This document shows, piece after piece, positions 47,398-57,800 of a stretch of 64,000 bases of DNA. The stretch comes from Craspedostauros australis. Taxonomy: Eukaryota > Bacillariophyta > Bacillariophyceae > Mastogloiales > Achnanthaceae. The notes under the pieces were generated by a model, which was not told the origin of the DNA, searched no databases, and saw only the letters and a program-made list of their open reading frames with translations. The stretch lies in contig JAMXDE010000014.1 of assembly GCA_026770025.1 (NCBI GenBank), positions 682,001 to 746,000 on the forward strand, given 5' to 3'. The stretch's first letter is position 1. The number at the start of each line of letters is the position of its first letter. A program made the translations under genes and the position numbers.

Positions 47398-47430
<33 letters not shown>

Positions 47431-47503
47431 ACATCAGCAACAACGGCAACAACGACGACACCAATAGAGAAGACCGGCAGCCCCTCCCGACCAACATCCA
47501 ATC

Positions 47504-49433
47504 ATGCCCGAAGAACAGACGGTGCAAATCACCGTGAAGCGAAGCGGGAAGAAGAAGAGCGGCTTCGAGGTGGAACAGCACGAAGATGGCTACTTTTACA
47601 TGTCCAAGGTCCCCAAGCATGGCAGTCAGGGCATCGAGGTCGGCGATCGCGTCATGAACATCAACGGCACGCACTTTCTGGATTTTTCAAGTGAGAAGAA
47701 GGCCAACGACCTCTTTGAGACCTTCAAGCTCGAGGTGTGAGTGTCGCTGCGAGAGGAGGCAGACAGCCTATGATTGCTGCATCAATTATATGTTGGCGCT
47801 TCCATGTTGGTGCTTCCATGTTGGCGCATCGGAAGAGAGCGGCAAAGAATGCTTCACTATGCTGGATACTCTGCGGCTATTTGCATGTGCATGATACTGG
47901 ACTGGAGTCGAAGCGTACTGCTCTTCTCTGTGCCTACGAGTACTTCTATGATTGACAATCGCGTCCTCACCTCTCTTTTGCCACATGCTTGCGTGAACCG
48001 CCGCGATCACTTGTCCTACTTACTTTCGTTCCGTTTCGTTTCATACATCATGCATTTGAATGATGAATCGGCCAATCTACAGCGTGCCAGCTGAAGACGA
48101 TGAGGAGGAAAGTGAGGACGAAAGTGAGGCCGAAAGTGAGGACGAAGAAGATGACAATGAAGAAGATGAGTCGGAGAGCGAAGAAGAGGAAAGCGTGGAG
48201 GAAGAGAGCGAAGAAGAGGAAGTTAGCGACGACGACGACAGCGCCGAAGAAGAGGAAGATAGCAGCGATGACGATGACAGTGGCGTCGTTGTAAGTTCAT
48301 GTCTGCGAGAGTTGCGACTATTCTTTGCGCGAGACAGACGCCGCATGTTATCCCTTTGGCAATGCGCTGAGTTTACGACAAGATGGCATGACGCAAACGC
48401 AGAAACAGAATCTCACTATCTCCACTTGCTTCTCGTTCACCATTCCTCGTTCGCCCTTCATCCACGATCGATGATTCTGCATCCAGGTTCAACGGCGTAA
48501 ACCATCTTCCAAAAAGCTAGCATCAGGCACAAAGGCCAGTGTAAGTGAGACAGGAGATACGATTGACGACTCGCATGTGCTGCAAGAGGCCTACCGCTAC
48601 GCGTCACAATTTCGATGCGTCGGTTCCTCCAGTGCGTTGGATCCATGTCAATGCGATGTGAGCAGGAGTGCCGCCGTCCATTCAATCATATCTCATCATT
48701 CACTTTTCATCACGACTATTCTACCTCCACCAAATCTCACGATGATGTGTACGATCCTTCATGTGACACGTCGGAACTGCCCTGAACCTGCTTTGTCTTG
48801 CTCAACAGGCACCTGCCTCTGAGAATTGGAGTGATTCTGAAGGAGACGAAGATGATGAGGAAGAAGAGGAAGACGAGGAAGAAGAAGAGGTAAGGCCTGC
48901 TGCCAAAAACAAACTATGTCTTGACCTGGACAGTGTTTGTTGTCGCGCTGTTTCAATCCCAACCATAATCAAGCATAATGAAATGCAGCAACTTCTCACA
49001 CGCGAGCGCCCAATGTCCAATTACATCGATTGTGGCGCGGTACCTGCATCTACATCAATCCATCCATCTATTCATCCATTCGTTCATTTTGCAGGAGGAG
49101 TATGTCCGCCCAACCGGGAGATATCAACCCATGGACAGATTCATGGTCACGGTATCCAAGGGCGAAGATCCATACGACCCAGGTATCAGCATCGCTGCAT
49201 ACAAGGGCGACTACTACGTCTCGGAGGTATCCGAACGTGGTCCCTTCTACTCCACGGCCATCGACAAGGGTGACAAGATTCTGTCCTTGAACGGAAAGAA
49301 GTCGAGAGACATTGAAAGTGTTGAAAATGCCATGCATCTGATCGACAGCAAGCAGAAGACGACCGTGTTCGTAATGAGACCGGATCCCAACATGGACAAG
49401 GGCTACAAATGGTTGATGGCGAAGTTCCCATGA
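47504..49433 (+). CDS. Two-PDZ protein with acidic linker
   Basis: Five exons: 47504-47736, 48083-48290, 48487-48540, 48809-48889 and 49095-49433, phases 2,0,0,0; product 304 aa. PDZ 1 (about residues 6-78) has KKKSGFEVEQHEDGYFYMSK, IEVGDRVMNINGTHFLDFSS. A strongly acidic linker (about 80-190) of Glu/Asp/Ser with one short basic island (VQRRKPSSKKLA) is encoded by exons 2-4. PDZ 2 (about 200-290) has FMVTVSKGEDPYDPGISIAA, YYVSEVSERGPFYSTAIDKG and DKILSLNGKKSRDIESV. PDZ domains bind C-terminal peptides, so the protein is probably a scaffold with two binding heads. The nested casein-kinase-like S-D/E sites in the linker suggest phosphorylation (inference). No targeting signal. Confidence 0.82.
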
Positions 49434-49949
49434 GTTGGCGATGATGTGATGACGATGTTGATGGCGGAGTGCATGAAGCCAGCCATCAGGCAGCAGGCAA
49501 GTAGGATACTCCGCAGCAAAACGAAAAAGAAGAAAAGTGACGCCGAAGCCGAAGGAAATGCGTGAACTCTTCGAATCGTGTCATTTTGGTATGCTCACGA
49601 GCAAACGAGGAGTCTCCGGAACGCAAACGGTGGGAGGATTCATGGAAGTCTCCAAACTGCCATTGGTGTGATATCGTACGTACGTGAACTATCACAGAAG
49701 ATCGACAGGAATTCCGAAGGCATCGACCGCGGAGGATATCGCTCTTGGCAACGGAGCCATCCACTGCAGCATGTTCTGCAGTACTCGCACGTAGATTGTG
49801 ATTGTCAAGAAGAGGATGGTCGCGACGAGAGCCACCTAATATCCAAGGTCCATGTGTTTCAAAAGTAAGATCTAGCATTGTAATGTGCCGCGTTGTCGAT
49901 CGAGATGGGCAGATCCCGTACGTACGTATGGATCGGTTGTTCACCACAT
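49434..49949. other. Convergent 3' spacer
   Basis: About 515 bases between the two-PDZ gene and the small plastid gene. Two TACGTACGT palindromes near 49678-49686 and 49918-49926. No gene recognised. Confidence 0.6.
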
Positions 49950-51220
49950 TTAGAAGGTCCACCAGTTCTTCTTCTCCTCAACTGGCTCTGGTGCAGGTTC
50001 TGGCTTCTTCTTGTTGAAAAAGCCGAACGAACCGCTGCCCTTCTTCTTGAGGTCCGAATCATCTGGCTTTCCTCCCGGTCGTTGCCTGTTTCAGATGTGG
50101 GTCGCGTGTTGAGTTGAGTTGTGTGTGGATGTATTTGTGCAGCACGTGGCAGAATTGGTGGATACGGATCAACGAAGTGTCGTGTTGATGGGGCAAGGAA
50201 GAATGAAGGGTGAGCAGGAGGTTCACGGGTGACTGCTGCTCTTGAATATCATGATGAATTCGGAATCGTCGCCATGCGCTGAAGAAAGGTGCGGATGCCA
50301 ACGATTGCAACATCTTCGCAAATCAGATCTCCATCCGAGTACGCGGCATGGTACGACTTACATGTACGGGATCTCGGCTGCGCTCTTGACACTCTTTGGG
50401 TCGACTGGGAACAGGTTCTTTCCGCCAGCCTTTTGCCAGTCGGCGAAAGAGCGAGACTTGAAGGAAGTGATTCCGGTCTTTCCCAAGTTCTTGCCTTTGG
50501 CCTTCTTCTTCTCGGCTTCCTTCATCTTTGCCCACTGTGCCTTGCTCATTCCGCTGCGTGTCGAAGAGAAGTATGCGTGTCCGTATTTATTGGCACGAGT
50601 ATGTGAGGTAAGGCGGAATCGGATTCACGGCGGCCGTATCATGGTTGTGCGGATATTTGTGTATTGGGTTGTTTGTTTGTTGTTTGTTCGCCGTATGGGG
50701 AATGAGAATGATGCCGTGTGCAATCACCACCAGGCGAGCATGGAGTATTGATGATAGCGGATGATGCATACATCACACCAGGTATCATCAAGCAGTCGGC
50801 CGATGATTTTGGGTGAAGAATCGAGAGTGATGTGGAATGAGAGAATGCGGATGAATGAATGAATGAATGAATGAATGAATGAATGAGTCAGACCTGCGAG
50901 TATCGGAATGACATCAGGTGCAGACGAACACATGACGGATGGACAATGCATCACCTCACAACCATCTCTCAACGCTGAGCGGAATACTTGTGCTCCTTTC
51001 ACACCAGGCGGCCTCTTGAGGAGTTCGATTTGGCAGAAGCATCATGCAACGCAGCGGCGAACAGCTGTACGTACGATGGGATGTACTCCATGGTGATGGA
51101 GTTGCTGTTGGCAACGGACTTCATCTGGGATCCACCGAAGCTGGAGGCTCCAGAGAAGGCGGCAACTGGTGCAGCGAGCACCAGCACCGCCACGATCATG
51201 GCAACAACGTTCTTCATCAT
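49950..51220 (-). CDS. Conserved plastid-targeted small protein (unknown function)
   Basis: Three exons read leftward: 51220-51075, 50553-50362 and 50085-49950, phases 2 and 2; product 157 aa. MMKNVVAMIVAVLVLAAPVAAFSG is a signal peptide with an A-F junction, followed by a short SSFGGSQMKSV transit. The mature part is lysine-rich and soluble: TMEYIPSGMSKAQWAKMKEA, KNLGKTGITSFKSRSFADWQ, AGGKNLFPVDP, and a tail FGFFNKKKPEPAPEP ending KKNWWTF. I recognise this as a family conserved across diatoms and relatives with no established role; TSFKSRSFADWQ is its most constant block. A Lys-rich protein with a Trp-rich C-terminus could sit on a membrane surface or complex. The gene is divergent from an FCP gene, which suggests light-dependent co-expression (inference). 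Confidence 0.82.
50850..50886. repeat. (GAAT)n microsatellite
   Basis: About nine ATGA/GAAT units in intron 1 of the small plastid protein gene. Confidence 0.9.
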
Positions 51221-52035
51221 GGTTGCTTGCTGCTGGTTGTTGTTGTTGTACTTTTTGAGTGTGGATCGGCGAGGATCGTATCTGTGTTTGTGATTGTGAG
51301 CTGTTGGGAGGTTGTCGGAGTTCGGCTGCGTTGTGCTGAGGTGCATTGCGGTGTATTGCGTGACATGGCGTTGCGTTGACTTCCCCAACACGCCCCCAAA
51401 TGCCTGGCTCTCGTGTTGCAAACAACGTGTTGGAACACGGTTTTCGGTGATTGTTCTTGTTGTGTCTGCGTTCGTTTTTGATGGGTTCTTGCTGACTTCA
51501 TTCGACACGTCATTGCTCGGATTCCAATCATGCATAATCGTTCGATTTGGTCGTCTTTGGATTCAACGGACCGCTATGAACTGATTGACCACATCGAACC
51601 ACACGAATGCACTCCTGGACGACAACGTTCTTGAAGGCAAATCTTTGCCAACGCGACGCAACGTGTGACCCACCGAACACGGAAAGCCTCACGAATTCGG
51701 TCACGAAGTCGTATCGTTGCTTTGAGGTTTCGTTTTCGTTTTTGTCGCCGCGGGTTGTGTGTTTGCGTGTGTTTGTGATGGCGGAGAGGCACGAGGAGAC
51801 CCGAATGTGCGCGCGAGAGAGAAGGGAGAAGCCAAGACAAGGGAGTGAGCGGCCCTGGCCGCGATCTTTCGCCCACGACATGTGGAGACCGAGAGGGTGA
51901 GGCTGGAAGCGTTGCGTCAGTGCGAATGTAACCACTACGCCCCCACTACACTGTCAACACCACAGCCACCACCAAAAACACTCCACCAACACAACTTACA
52001 AAAACCAGTTCAATCCCAAAGTCAAAATCAACACC
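51221..52035. promoter_or_regulatory. Divergent promoter, small plastid gene and FCP
   Basis: 815 bases between two plastid-protein start codons transcribed away from each other. The FCP side is rich in CCACAACCACC/ACACAACTTAC sequence typical of a 5' UTR. No gene recognised. Confidence 0.6.
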
Positions 52036-52912
52036 ATGAAGACCGCTGTCCTTGCCCTCCTCGCCGGCTCCGCCGCCGCATTCGCCCCCGTCCCAACTCA
52101 GAATGCCAAGACCACCGCCCTCAATGAGTGCATCAGCAAGGATGAGATCCTGAAGGAACCAAACACCATCGAGTTCGGCACCATCTGGGATCCGCTCGGC
52201 CTCGCCGACCAGGGTTCCGAAGAGACCCTCGCCTGGTACCGCCATGCTGAGATCAAGCACGGACGCGTCGCCATGGCCGCCTTCGTCGGCTGGTGGGCTG
52301 TCGCCGCCGGACTCCGATTCCCAGGAGAGATCTCCTACGGAGTCGAGTACTCTTCACTCCCATCCAAGGGCCTCGAGGCCTGGGAGGCCGTCCCAGGATG
52401 GGGCAAGGCACAGATGCTCCTCTTCATCGGATTCCTTGAGTGGGGTGATGAGTACTTCCACTCCGCCAAGGGCGAGCACTACCTCCGTGGAGGAACCCCA
52501 GGAAAGGTACGTCCATAGTTCATTGGCGTCATTGTTGTGCATCGTTGTGTATTGCGCGATATAATAGTTGCTTGGCTCGGTTAGTTGTGTGCTGTGTCCT
52601 CCACCAACCGACAATCCAGCCACTACATGCTTGAATACCTCGAAACTCTACCTCAAACTAAATCTGATGCCTTGCCTTGCCTTCTTTGTTGTCAACGCTT
52701 CGCGTCACCCCCTCCCTTTGCATTTACAATTGCAGAACATGGTCCCAGGACTTTTCGACCCATTCGGTCTGTCCAAGAACAAGAGCGAGGAGGCCCTCGC
52801 CCGCGGCCGTGATGTCGAGCTCAAGAACGGACGTCTTGCTATGATTGGATTCATGGGACTCTGGGCTGAGGCCGCCATCGAGGGATCCGTCCCACTCCAG
52901 CCACCGTGCTAA
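52036..52912 (+). CDS. Fucoxanthin-chlorophyll a/c binding protein (FCP)
   Basis: Two exons, 52036-52506 and 52736-52912, phase 0, with a 229-nt GTACGT...CAG intron; product 215 aa. [20 protein letters not shown] is the canonical FCP presequence with the ASAFAP-like junction. Helix 1 is [20 protein letters not shown] with the chlorophyll ligand and salt-bridge pair in E-x-x-H-x-R. Helix 2 is [18 protein letters not shown]. Helix 3 is [20 protein letters not shown] with E-x-x-N-x-R. WDPLG and FDPFGL flank them. It binds chlorophyll a/c and fucoxanthin in thylakoid antenna complexes. I place it in the broad Lhcf/Lhcq side rather than Lhcx, but cannot assign a subfamily without a tree. Biased codons suggest high expression. 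Confidence 0.95.
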
Positions 52913-53642
52913 ACTTGCTGCATGGAGGAGGGTGACTCACCTTCCATACTAATGCAGCGTCAAGGCGCAAGTGCAACACGAGAGAACCCGGAAGGGACCT
53001 CTCACTGCAACGCAGCACCAGCCGCAATAGCAAAAGCAGCGGCGACATGCCTGCAGTGCAACTCATGCAACCTTCATTTGACTTCAAGCGGGTTGATGCG
53101 CGGAGAAATCTAGCTAGAGCGATGAAACTGATGTAATTAAACCGACACCATACACTTTTCTGCGAACCAAAGAACACATCTACAACCCCCCACCTTCTAC
53201 GTCTCGGCTTTCGTCAGTGTGGCGCTGGTCTGTTCCGCGCAGGAGCGTGATGATGTCATCGGATGATGGGCGAAGTGCTCCTTGTGGAGGATTTGAATGC
53301 ATGCAAACGAAGCCGCTTGGCGAAACTGATTCTTCAGCTCTGGAGGAGCATCTTTGCCCATGTCATCATCTCTTGTCTTCGTTGTCACGCGTGGGTATTA
53401 ACCCTGTACTCGAACGTCTACCATATATACTATTCGGGAACAAGCAATGGAGAGCATCAATAGGTATTGCACACGGAATGCAACATCAACACTCATATAG
53501 TAGATCGTCCGAATTCTACTTGCAATGCATGACATCTCCTCGCACCTGTGCCCAATGACAAGCCATCATCATGCCGGTGCATTGCTTTCCTCTCTCAATT
53601 GGTAGAGAGAAACAGAAATTAGGACTCTATTACTCTAATCGA
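52913..53642. other. Convergent 3' spacer
   Basis: About 730 bases between the FCP gene and the next minus-strand gene. No recognisable gene. Confidence 0.6.
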
Positions 53643-54386
53643 TCAACTCTGCTCTGCCTTAGCGACGATCGACTTCGGCATACCTTCTGTCAGGAAATCG
53701 TAGTACGCCAGCATGCGTGCGATCACGCAAACCGACTTCCATTCAATCGTGCCGTTGCGTTCCGAGATCTTCACCATCTCCCGCCCATGCAGTTCCTTGA
53801 TGATGTCCCACATGGATGTGTATCCATCCTCATCCTCCTCGGGATCCGGAAGCAAGCTTTCCATCAGGTCCAACGTCTCCGCGTCGTGGACGATGAGGTC
53901 GGTGCCGACTAGACCTGGAACAGCACTGTCGCTTTCATCACCCTCGCTCATCCCAATCACCGTTCGGAGCTTGGCCCGCAGTTCGTCATCGACCACGGGC
54001 GATCCGGTCTGTTCGGCCTCATCGTTGTCGTCTTCGGTCCTGTCCATGTACCCAGACAGCATCAGGTACATCAGCTCGTTCACGTCCGTCGATGACACCT
54101 CCTCATCCAGCAGATCCTTCATGAACTTCCAACGATCGAACTCCTCCATGTCCACGAATCTCTGCACATTGATGTCTCCTGGCGATACCTGCAACGCCTC
54201 CGCACCATTTTTGTCGGAGGCGCTCTGCAGCAACGGCGACATCACGAAGTGCCGGCTGCGTTTTGACATCAACGTTGGAGTGAAGGACACCGTTCGTTCC
54301 ACATTCTGTACCAGCATCAGCACGGCCATTAGTAAAAACGAGATGGATACGCTGCTTGCATCGCGCTTCATTATTCGTTGTGCCAT
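53643..54386 (-). CDS. Plastid-targeted protein of unknown function
   Basis: Single exon, 247 aa. The N-terminus has a basic start (MAQRIMKRDASSV), a hydrophobic core ISFLLMAVLMLVQNV and a cleavage context TVSFTPTLMSKRSRHFVM, an F-containing bipartite plastid signal with basic transit residues. The mature protein is acidic and helical: INVQRFVDMEEFDRWKFMKD, VSSTDVNELMYLMLSGYMD, an Asp/Glu-rich middle, and MWDIIKELHGREMVKISERN with a conserved-looking C-terminus WKSVCVIARMLAYYDFLTEG. I do not recognise the family. The C-terminal block looks most constrained. The gene has no neighbour that indicates a role. Confidence 0.75.
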   Translation of the reverse strand: MAQRIMKRDASSVSISFLLMAVLMLVQNVERTVSFTPTLMSKRSRHFVMSPLLQSASDKNGAEALQVSPGDINVQRFVDMEEFDRWKFMKDLLDEEVSSTDVNELMYLMLSGYMDRTEDDNDEAEQTGSPVVDDELRAKLRTVIGMSEGDESDSAVPGLVGTDLIVHDAETLDLMESLLPDPEEDEDGYTSMWDIIKELHGREMVKISERNGTIEWKSVCVIARMLAYYDFLTEGMPKSIVAKAEQS

Positions 54387-54825
54387 TGTCGTCGATCTGT
54401 CTCCGTCTCTCTCTCTCTCTCCCTCTCTCTCTGCGGCTCTTTGTGGAATCCTCAGCTGCGCTACGAGTATTATGTCGGAGTTGCAGATCGCGTGGATGAT
54501 GAGCGAACGTGTGTGACGAAGTGGGGGTTTGGGGAGTGCCGACGTTTCGGTTTCTGCGTTTTCCTCTTTTCGTGCATTTGTTTCTTCCTACGTCATCAAC
54601 CGTGACTGAATCGAATCCTGCATGAGAATATGCATGTGTCATCGAGTGTAGACAACAGGTCCATCTCTCTCTGTGGAGGGAGAGAGAGAGAGCAACCACG
54701 GAGACCATGGTACATGCTCCACTCATTCATTCAGAAACTATCATACTTTGAGTACTCCGCACTCGATTGATATCGCGTGAATGTCCAAGAATCATCCTCT
54801 AAACTGTTGTCACTTCTTCATCAAT
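54387..54825. other. Spacer upstream of the plastid gene
   Basis: About 440 bases; CT-rich runs near 54410-54433 and GA runs near 54677-54692. Nothing else seen. Confidence 0.6.
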
Positions 54826-57800
54826 CTACGTGCGAACTCTGGCATACTTTGACTTGCTGAGGTCGCGTCGTGCAGGCCAGGCCTGGAAATCGTGCTTGTC
54901 GATGTAATGCTCGTCGATTCCTCGGTCTGTTCCCCCGACCACGTACCGAGCGTCGTAGACAGCATCGCCATCGCCGCGTACCGTCACCTTTATGATATGC
55001 GCGATGCCGCCGTTGACATCCTTGCCTGCCCACGCATGATTCTTCACCATAACGAGGTCGCCGTTCGCGAACTTTGGCTTTGCTGTCGTTGTCACTGCAC
55101 CATCCGCATCATTGGCTTGCTGCGCTTGGATCTGCTCTTGTGCTTGTGCCTGTCCTTGCTTCTTTTGTGGCGCTGGAGGAAGTCCTGTTGATGGTGAATC
55201 GTTGCACGTTTCGCCCTTCATGTTCGTGTTCGGGCAGGCTGGACAGATCCAGCGTTGCATGCATTCTGCGTCCTTGCGACTCAATCCGACGCATTGCGCA
55301 GCGACTTCGTACCAGGATTGACACGTGTCGCATTGGATCCAGAATGGCTTGTTCTGACCATCGCTGTCGTGTCGCACGCCGCAGACGCATCCCAACCAGG
55401 CATTGTTGTCGTTCTTCCACTTCATTGCGTACCCAACTGACGAGAGCGATGAGTGGTTGGAATTGTTCGAGGGGCTTGGCGACTCGAGCTTGGCATTGGC
55501 ATCATCGTCTATGCCATCGTCAGATTCTGAGATGGCCTTGCTTGCGTCAAGGTTATCGTCGCCAAAGCTGTTGCCAAAGCTATTGACCATATTGGTGTGG
55601 CTGTGGTTGAAGTGGATGTCAACCATATCATCTGTGGTTTTGCCGTCCACATCATCCTGCTGGCCATCAGTCTTGCGGTTTGTGCTTGTGCCCATGTCGC
55701 ATTCACCACCAAGTCCGAGGCGTTCGAAGGCGGCAACTGTTGGCGAGTCAGGATCACTCGTGTGCCGTCGCTCATCTAGCGTATATTCAGTGGAGGGCAG
55801 GAGCACACCACCGTTTGTCTGACTGTCTTGTGGGTGAAGTTGGCATGCACTCGCGTTGCTACCGTCCGCTTGACGTGCATTCCGCAATTCATCAGCCACC
55901 AACCCTCCAACATCTTCCCAGCGCTGCCGTTGCCGTTGTTGACGAGTCGGCCGCAACTGATCTCCTTCATCATCGCTGTTGTGAACATGGGTGTGGGCAT
56001 AGGCATGGTCGTGCTTGCCGTTGCCGATCTCGAACCAGTCAATAATGCGTTGATCGTTGCTCGCCAGATCCATCAGACGCAGCTGTTCTTTCTCTTGGCG
56101 TCTCTGTCGGTTTTCCTGAAGTTTGCTGAACCTGAAGCGAGATACGACCAGCGTCATCGTTGCGCAGGAGATCTCAAATTCAATGGCTAGTCCGTGCTCC
56201 GACATGTTGCCAACCTCCTTTCCATTCACCGATAGAATCATGTCATTGGGCCTCAATGCGGCCTGGCGGTTGTTGGTATCCGCCGCGCCTGCCAAGTAGG
56301 TCTGCGACGATTGAAGAAAAAATGAGCGAGGACGGATAGAGTACATATGAGCAAGATGCGCGGGTGTGTACGGTAAGCAATGCGCGGGATAGTGGCAATG
56401 ATGGAAGAGGAGAAATCGCACAAGCAGTGAAGATCGCATGTGAGTCAACAACAACCAATCATGAAGACACACGACACAGGACACACGACGCAAACCAAAT
56501 CATACCCCACGCGAACCCAACGAAGTCTCGATACGCCTCGAGCTCGGTTGCTCTTGTCCTCAACTCAACCCAGGTCAGGTCAACTCACCGCTGAACTGGC
56601 CGGTGATATAGGATCCACAGACGCCACCAAGCACGCGTCTCCAAATTCATGCTGATGCACCGCAAAACCCCATGGTCGCAGAGCTCGCTTATCACGCGTC
56701 AGGACGATGACATCCAAACCTTCAGACGGGGTGATGTGCGACTTGGCGTAATCCATGTCGGAACGAAACGGGTTTGAGTTGAAGCGTTTGGAAGTGACGA
56801 AGACGGTGTCGTGATGATCCATTCCGATGGTGTCACCGAAGAGAACCACGTCGCCATCTCGATGACCGAAACGACCCCACGGATCATCATCCAAGGAAAC
56901 CCATCTCGATTTAAGCTTCTTGAACTTGGTACTCGTAGTCTTTGCGGTCGATCGCAGCAGTGACGACGACGACTTAGAGAACCTCGATTTGCTGTGGGTC
57001 TTTCGTCGGGTATTTTCGTTGGTTTCATCCTTGCGACGTTTGAGTGCAGTTTTGGGAGCACTGCGCGCGATTTGAATTGTCGCAATGCGCCCTCGCTTCT
57101 GCGCTGGACGGTAAACGGAGCCATCATCTTCGTGGGCATCAAGATCTTCGCTTTCACTGCCGTCGTCCGGACCTTCATGGTTGCTTTCATCGCTTGGAGT
57201 GCCGGCGTCGTCACCTGGGCAACGGCGCTTGGATGCTGGGGTACGCGGACGTGTGGTCTTCTTCACGCTCCCGCCGGATTTGCGGGATGGTGTTGACTTT
57301 CGCTTTCTGGCACTGTCACCGACCTTGCGTGAGCTTGTTCCAACCGTTGCCCGGCCCGTTTGTTTCGGCTTCGATTTACGTCGATTCGCGACACTCTTGC
57401 TCGTCCGTTTGGATGTCGCGGACTTGCGATGCCCCGCCTTGGTGTTGTCATCGTCACCATCATGTTCATCGCTTGGCTTTGATGCATTGGCGTCGTTGCG
57501 TTGGAAGGTTCTCTGCATGTACCACCGTTGCAGCCGTTGCTGGTTCTGGATGCAGGCCTTGTTGTGGCGAGGGGCGGCCATGGGAGATGATCCTTCGTTG
57601 TTTCCTTTGTTGGATGCGGCAAGCGACCGTCCCGTCTGGTATTCTCGCTGACATGTCAAGCAACCATGATCCGCCATGCCCTGTTGGATCCGCTCCAAGA
57701 TGTGTACTGCCCCGGATGATCGATGAGCGGGGTTCTCGGGACACCATGCATGATGGAATCTTGGCTTTGGATGCTGTTGTACTCCTGACTTCTTGCTCTT

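Larger units (their letters stand above)
44542..47503. other. Unassigned accessory stretch right of the transposase
   Basis: About 3 kb with no recognised gene. It contains a 12-bp inverted repeat at 44759-44788, a 15-bp minisatellite at 45083-45127, long overlapping ORFs on both strands at 45.1-46.5 kb that keep changing frame on the plus strand, and an AT-rich patch at about 46440-46680. The right end (47130-47503) is the 5' UTR/promoter of the two-PDZ gene, with a CAACAGCAACAG run. It could be element flank or a decayed gene; I see no protein motif to decide. Confidence 0.5.

Noticed and set aside
48077-48346. Poly-Ser minus-strand ORF
   Set aside because: Reverse reading of the acidic Glu/Asp linker of the two-PDZ gene.
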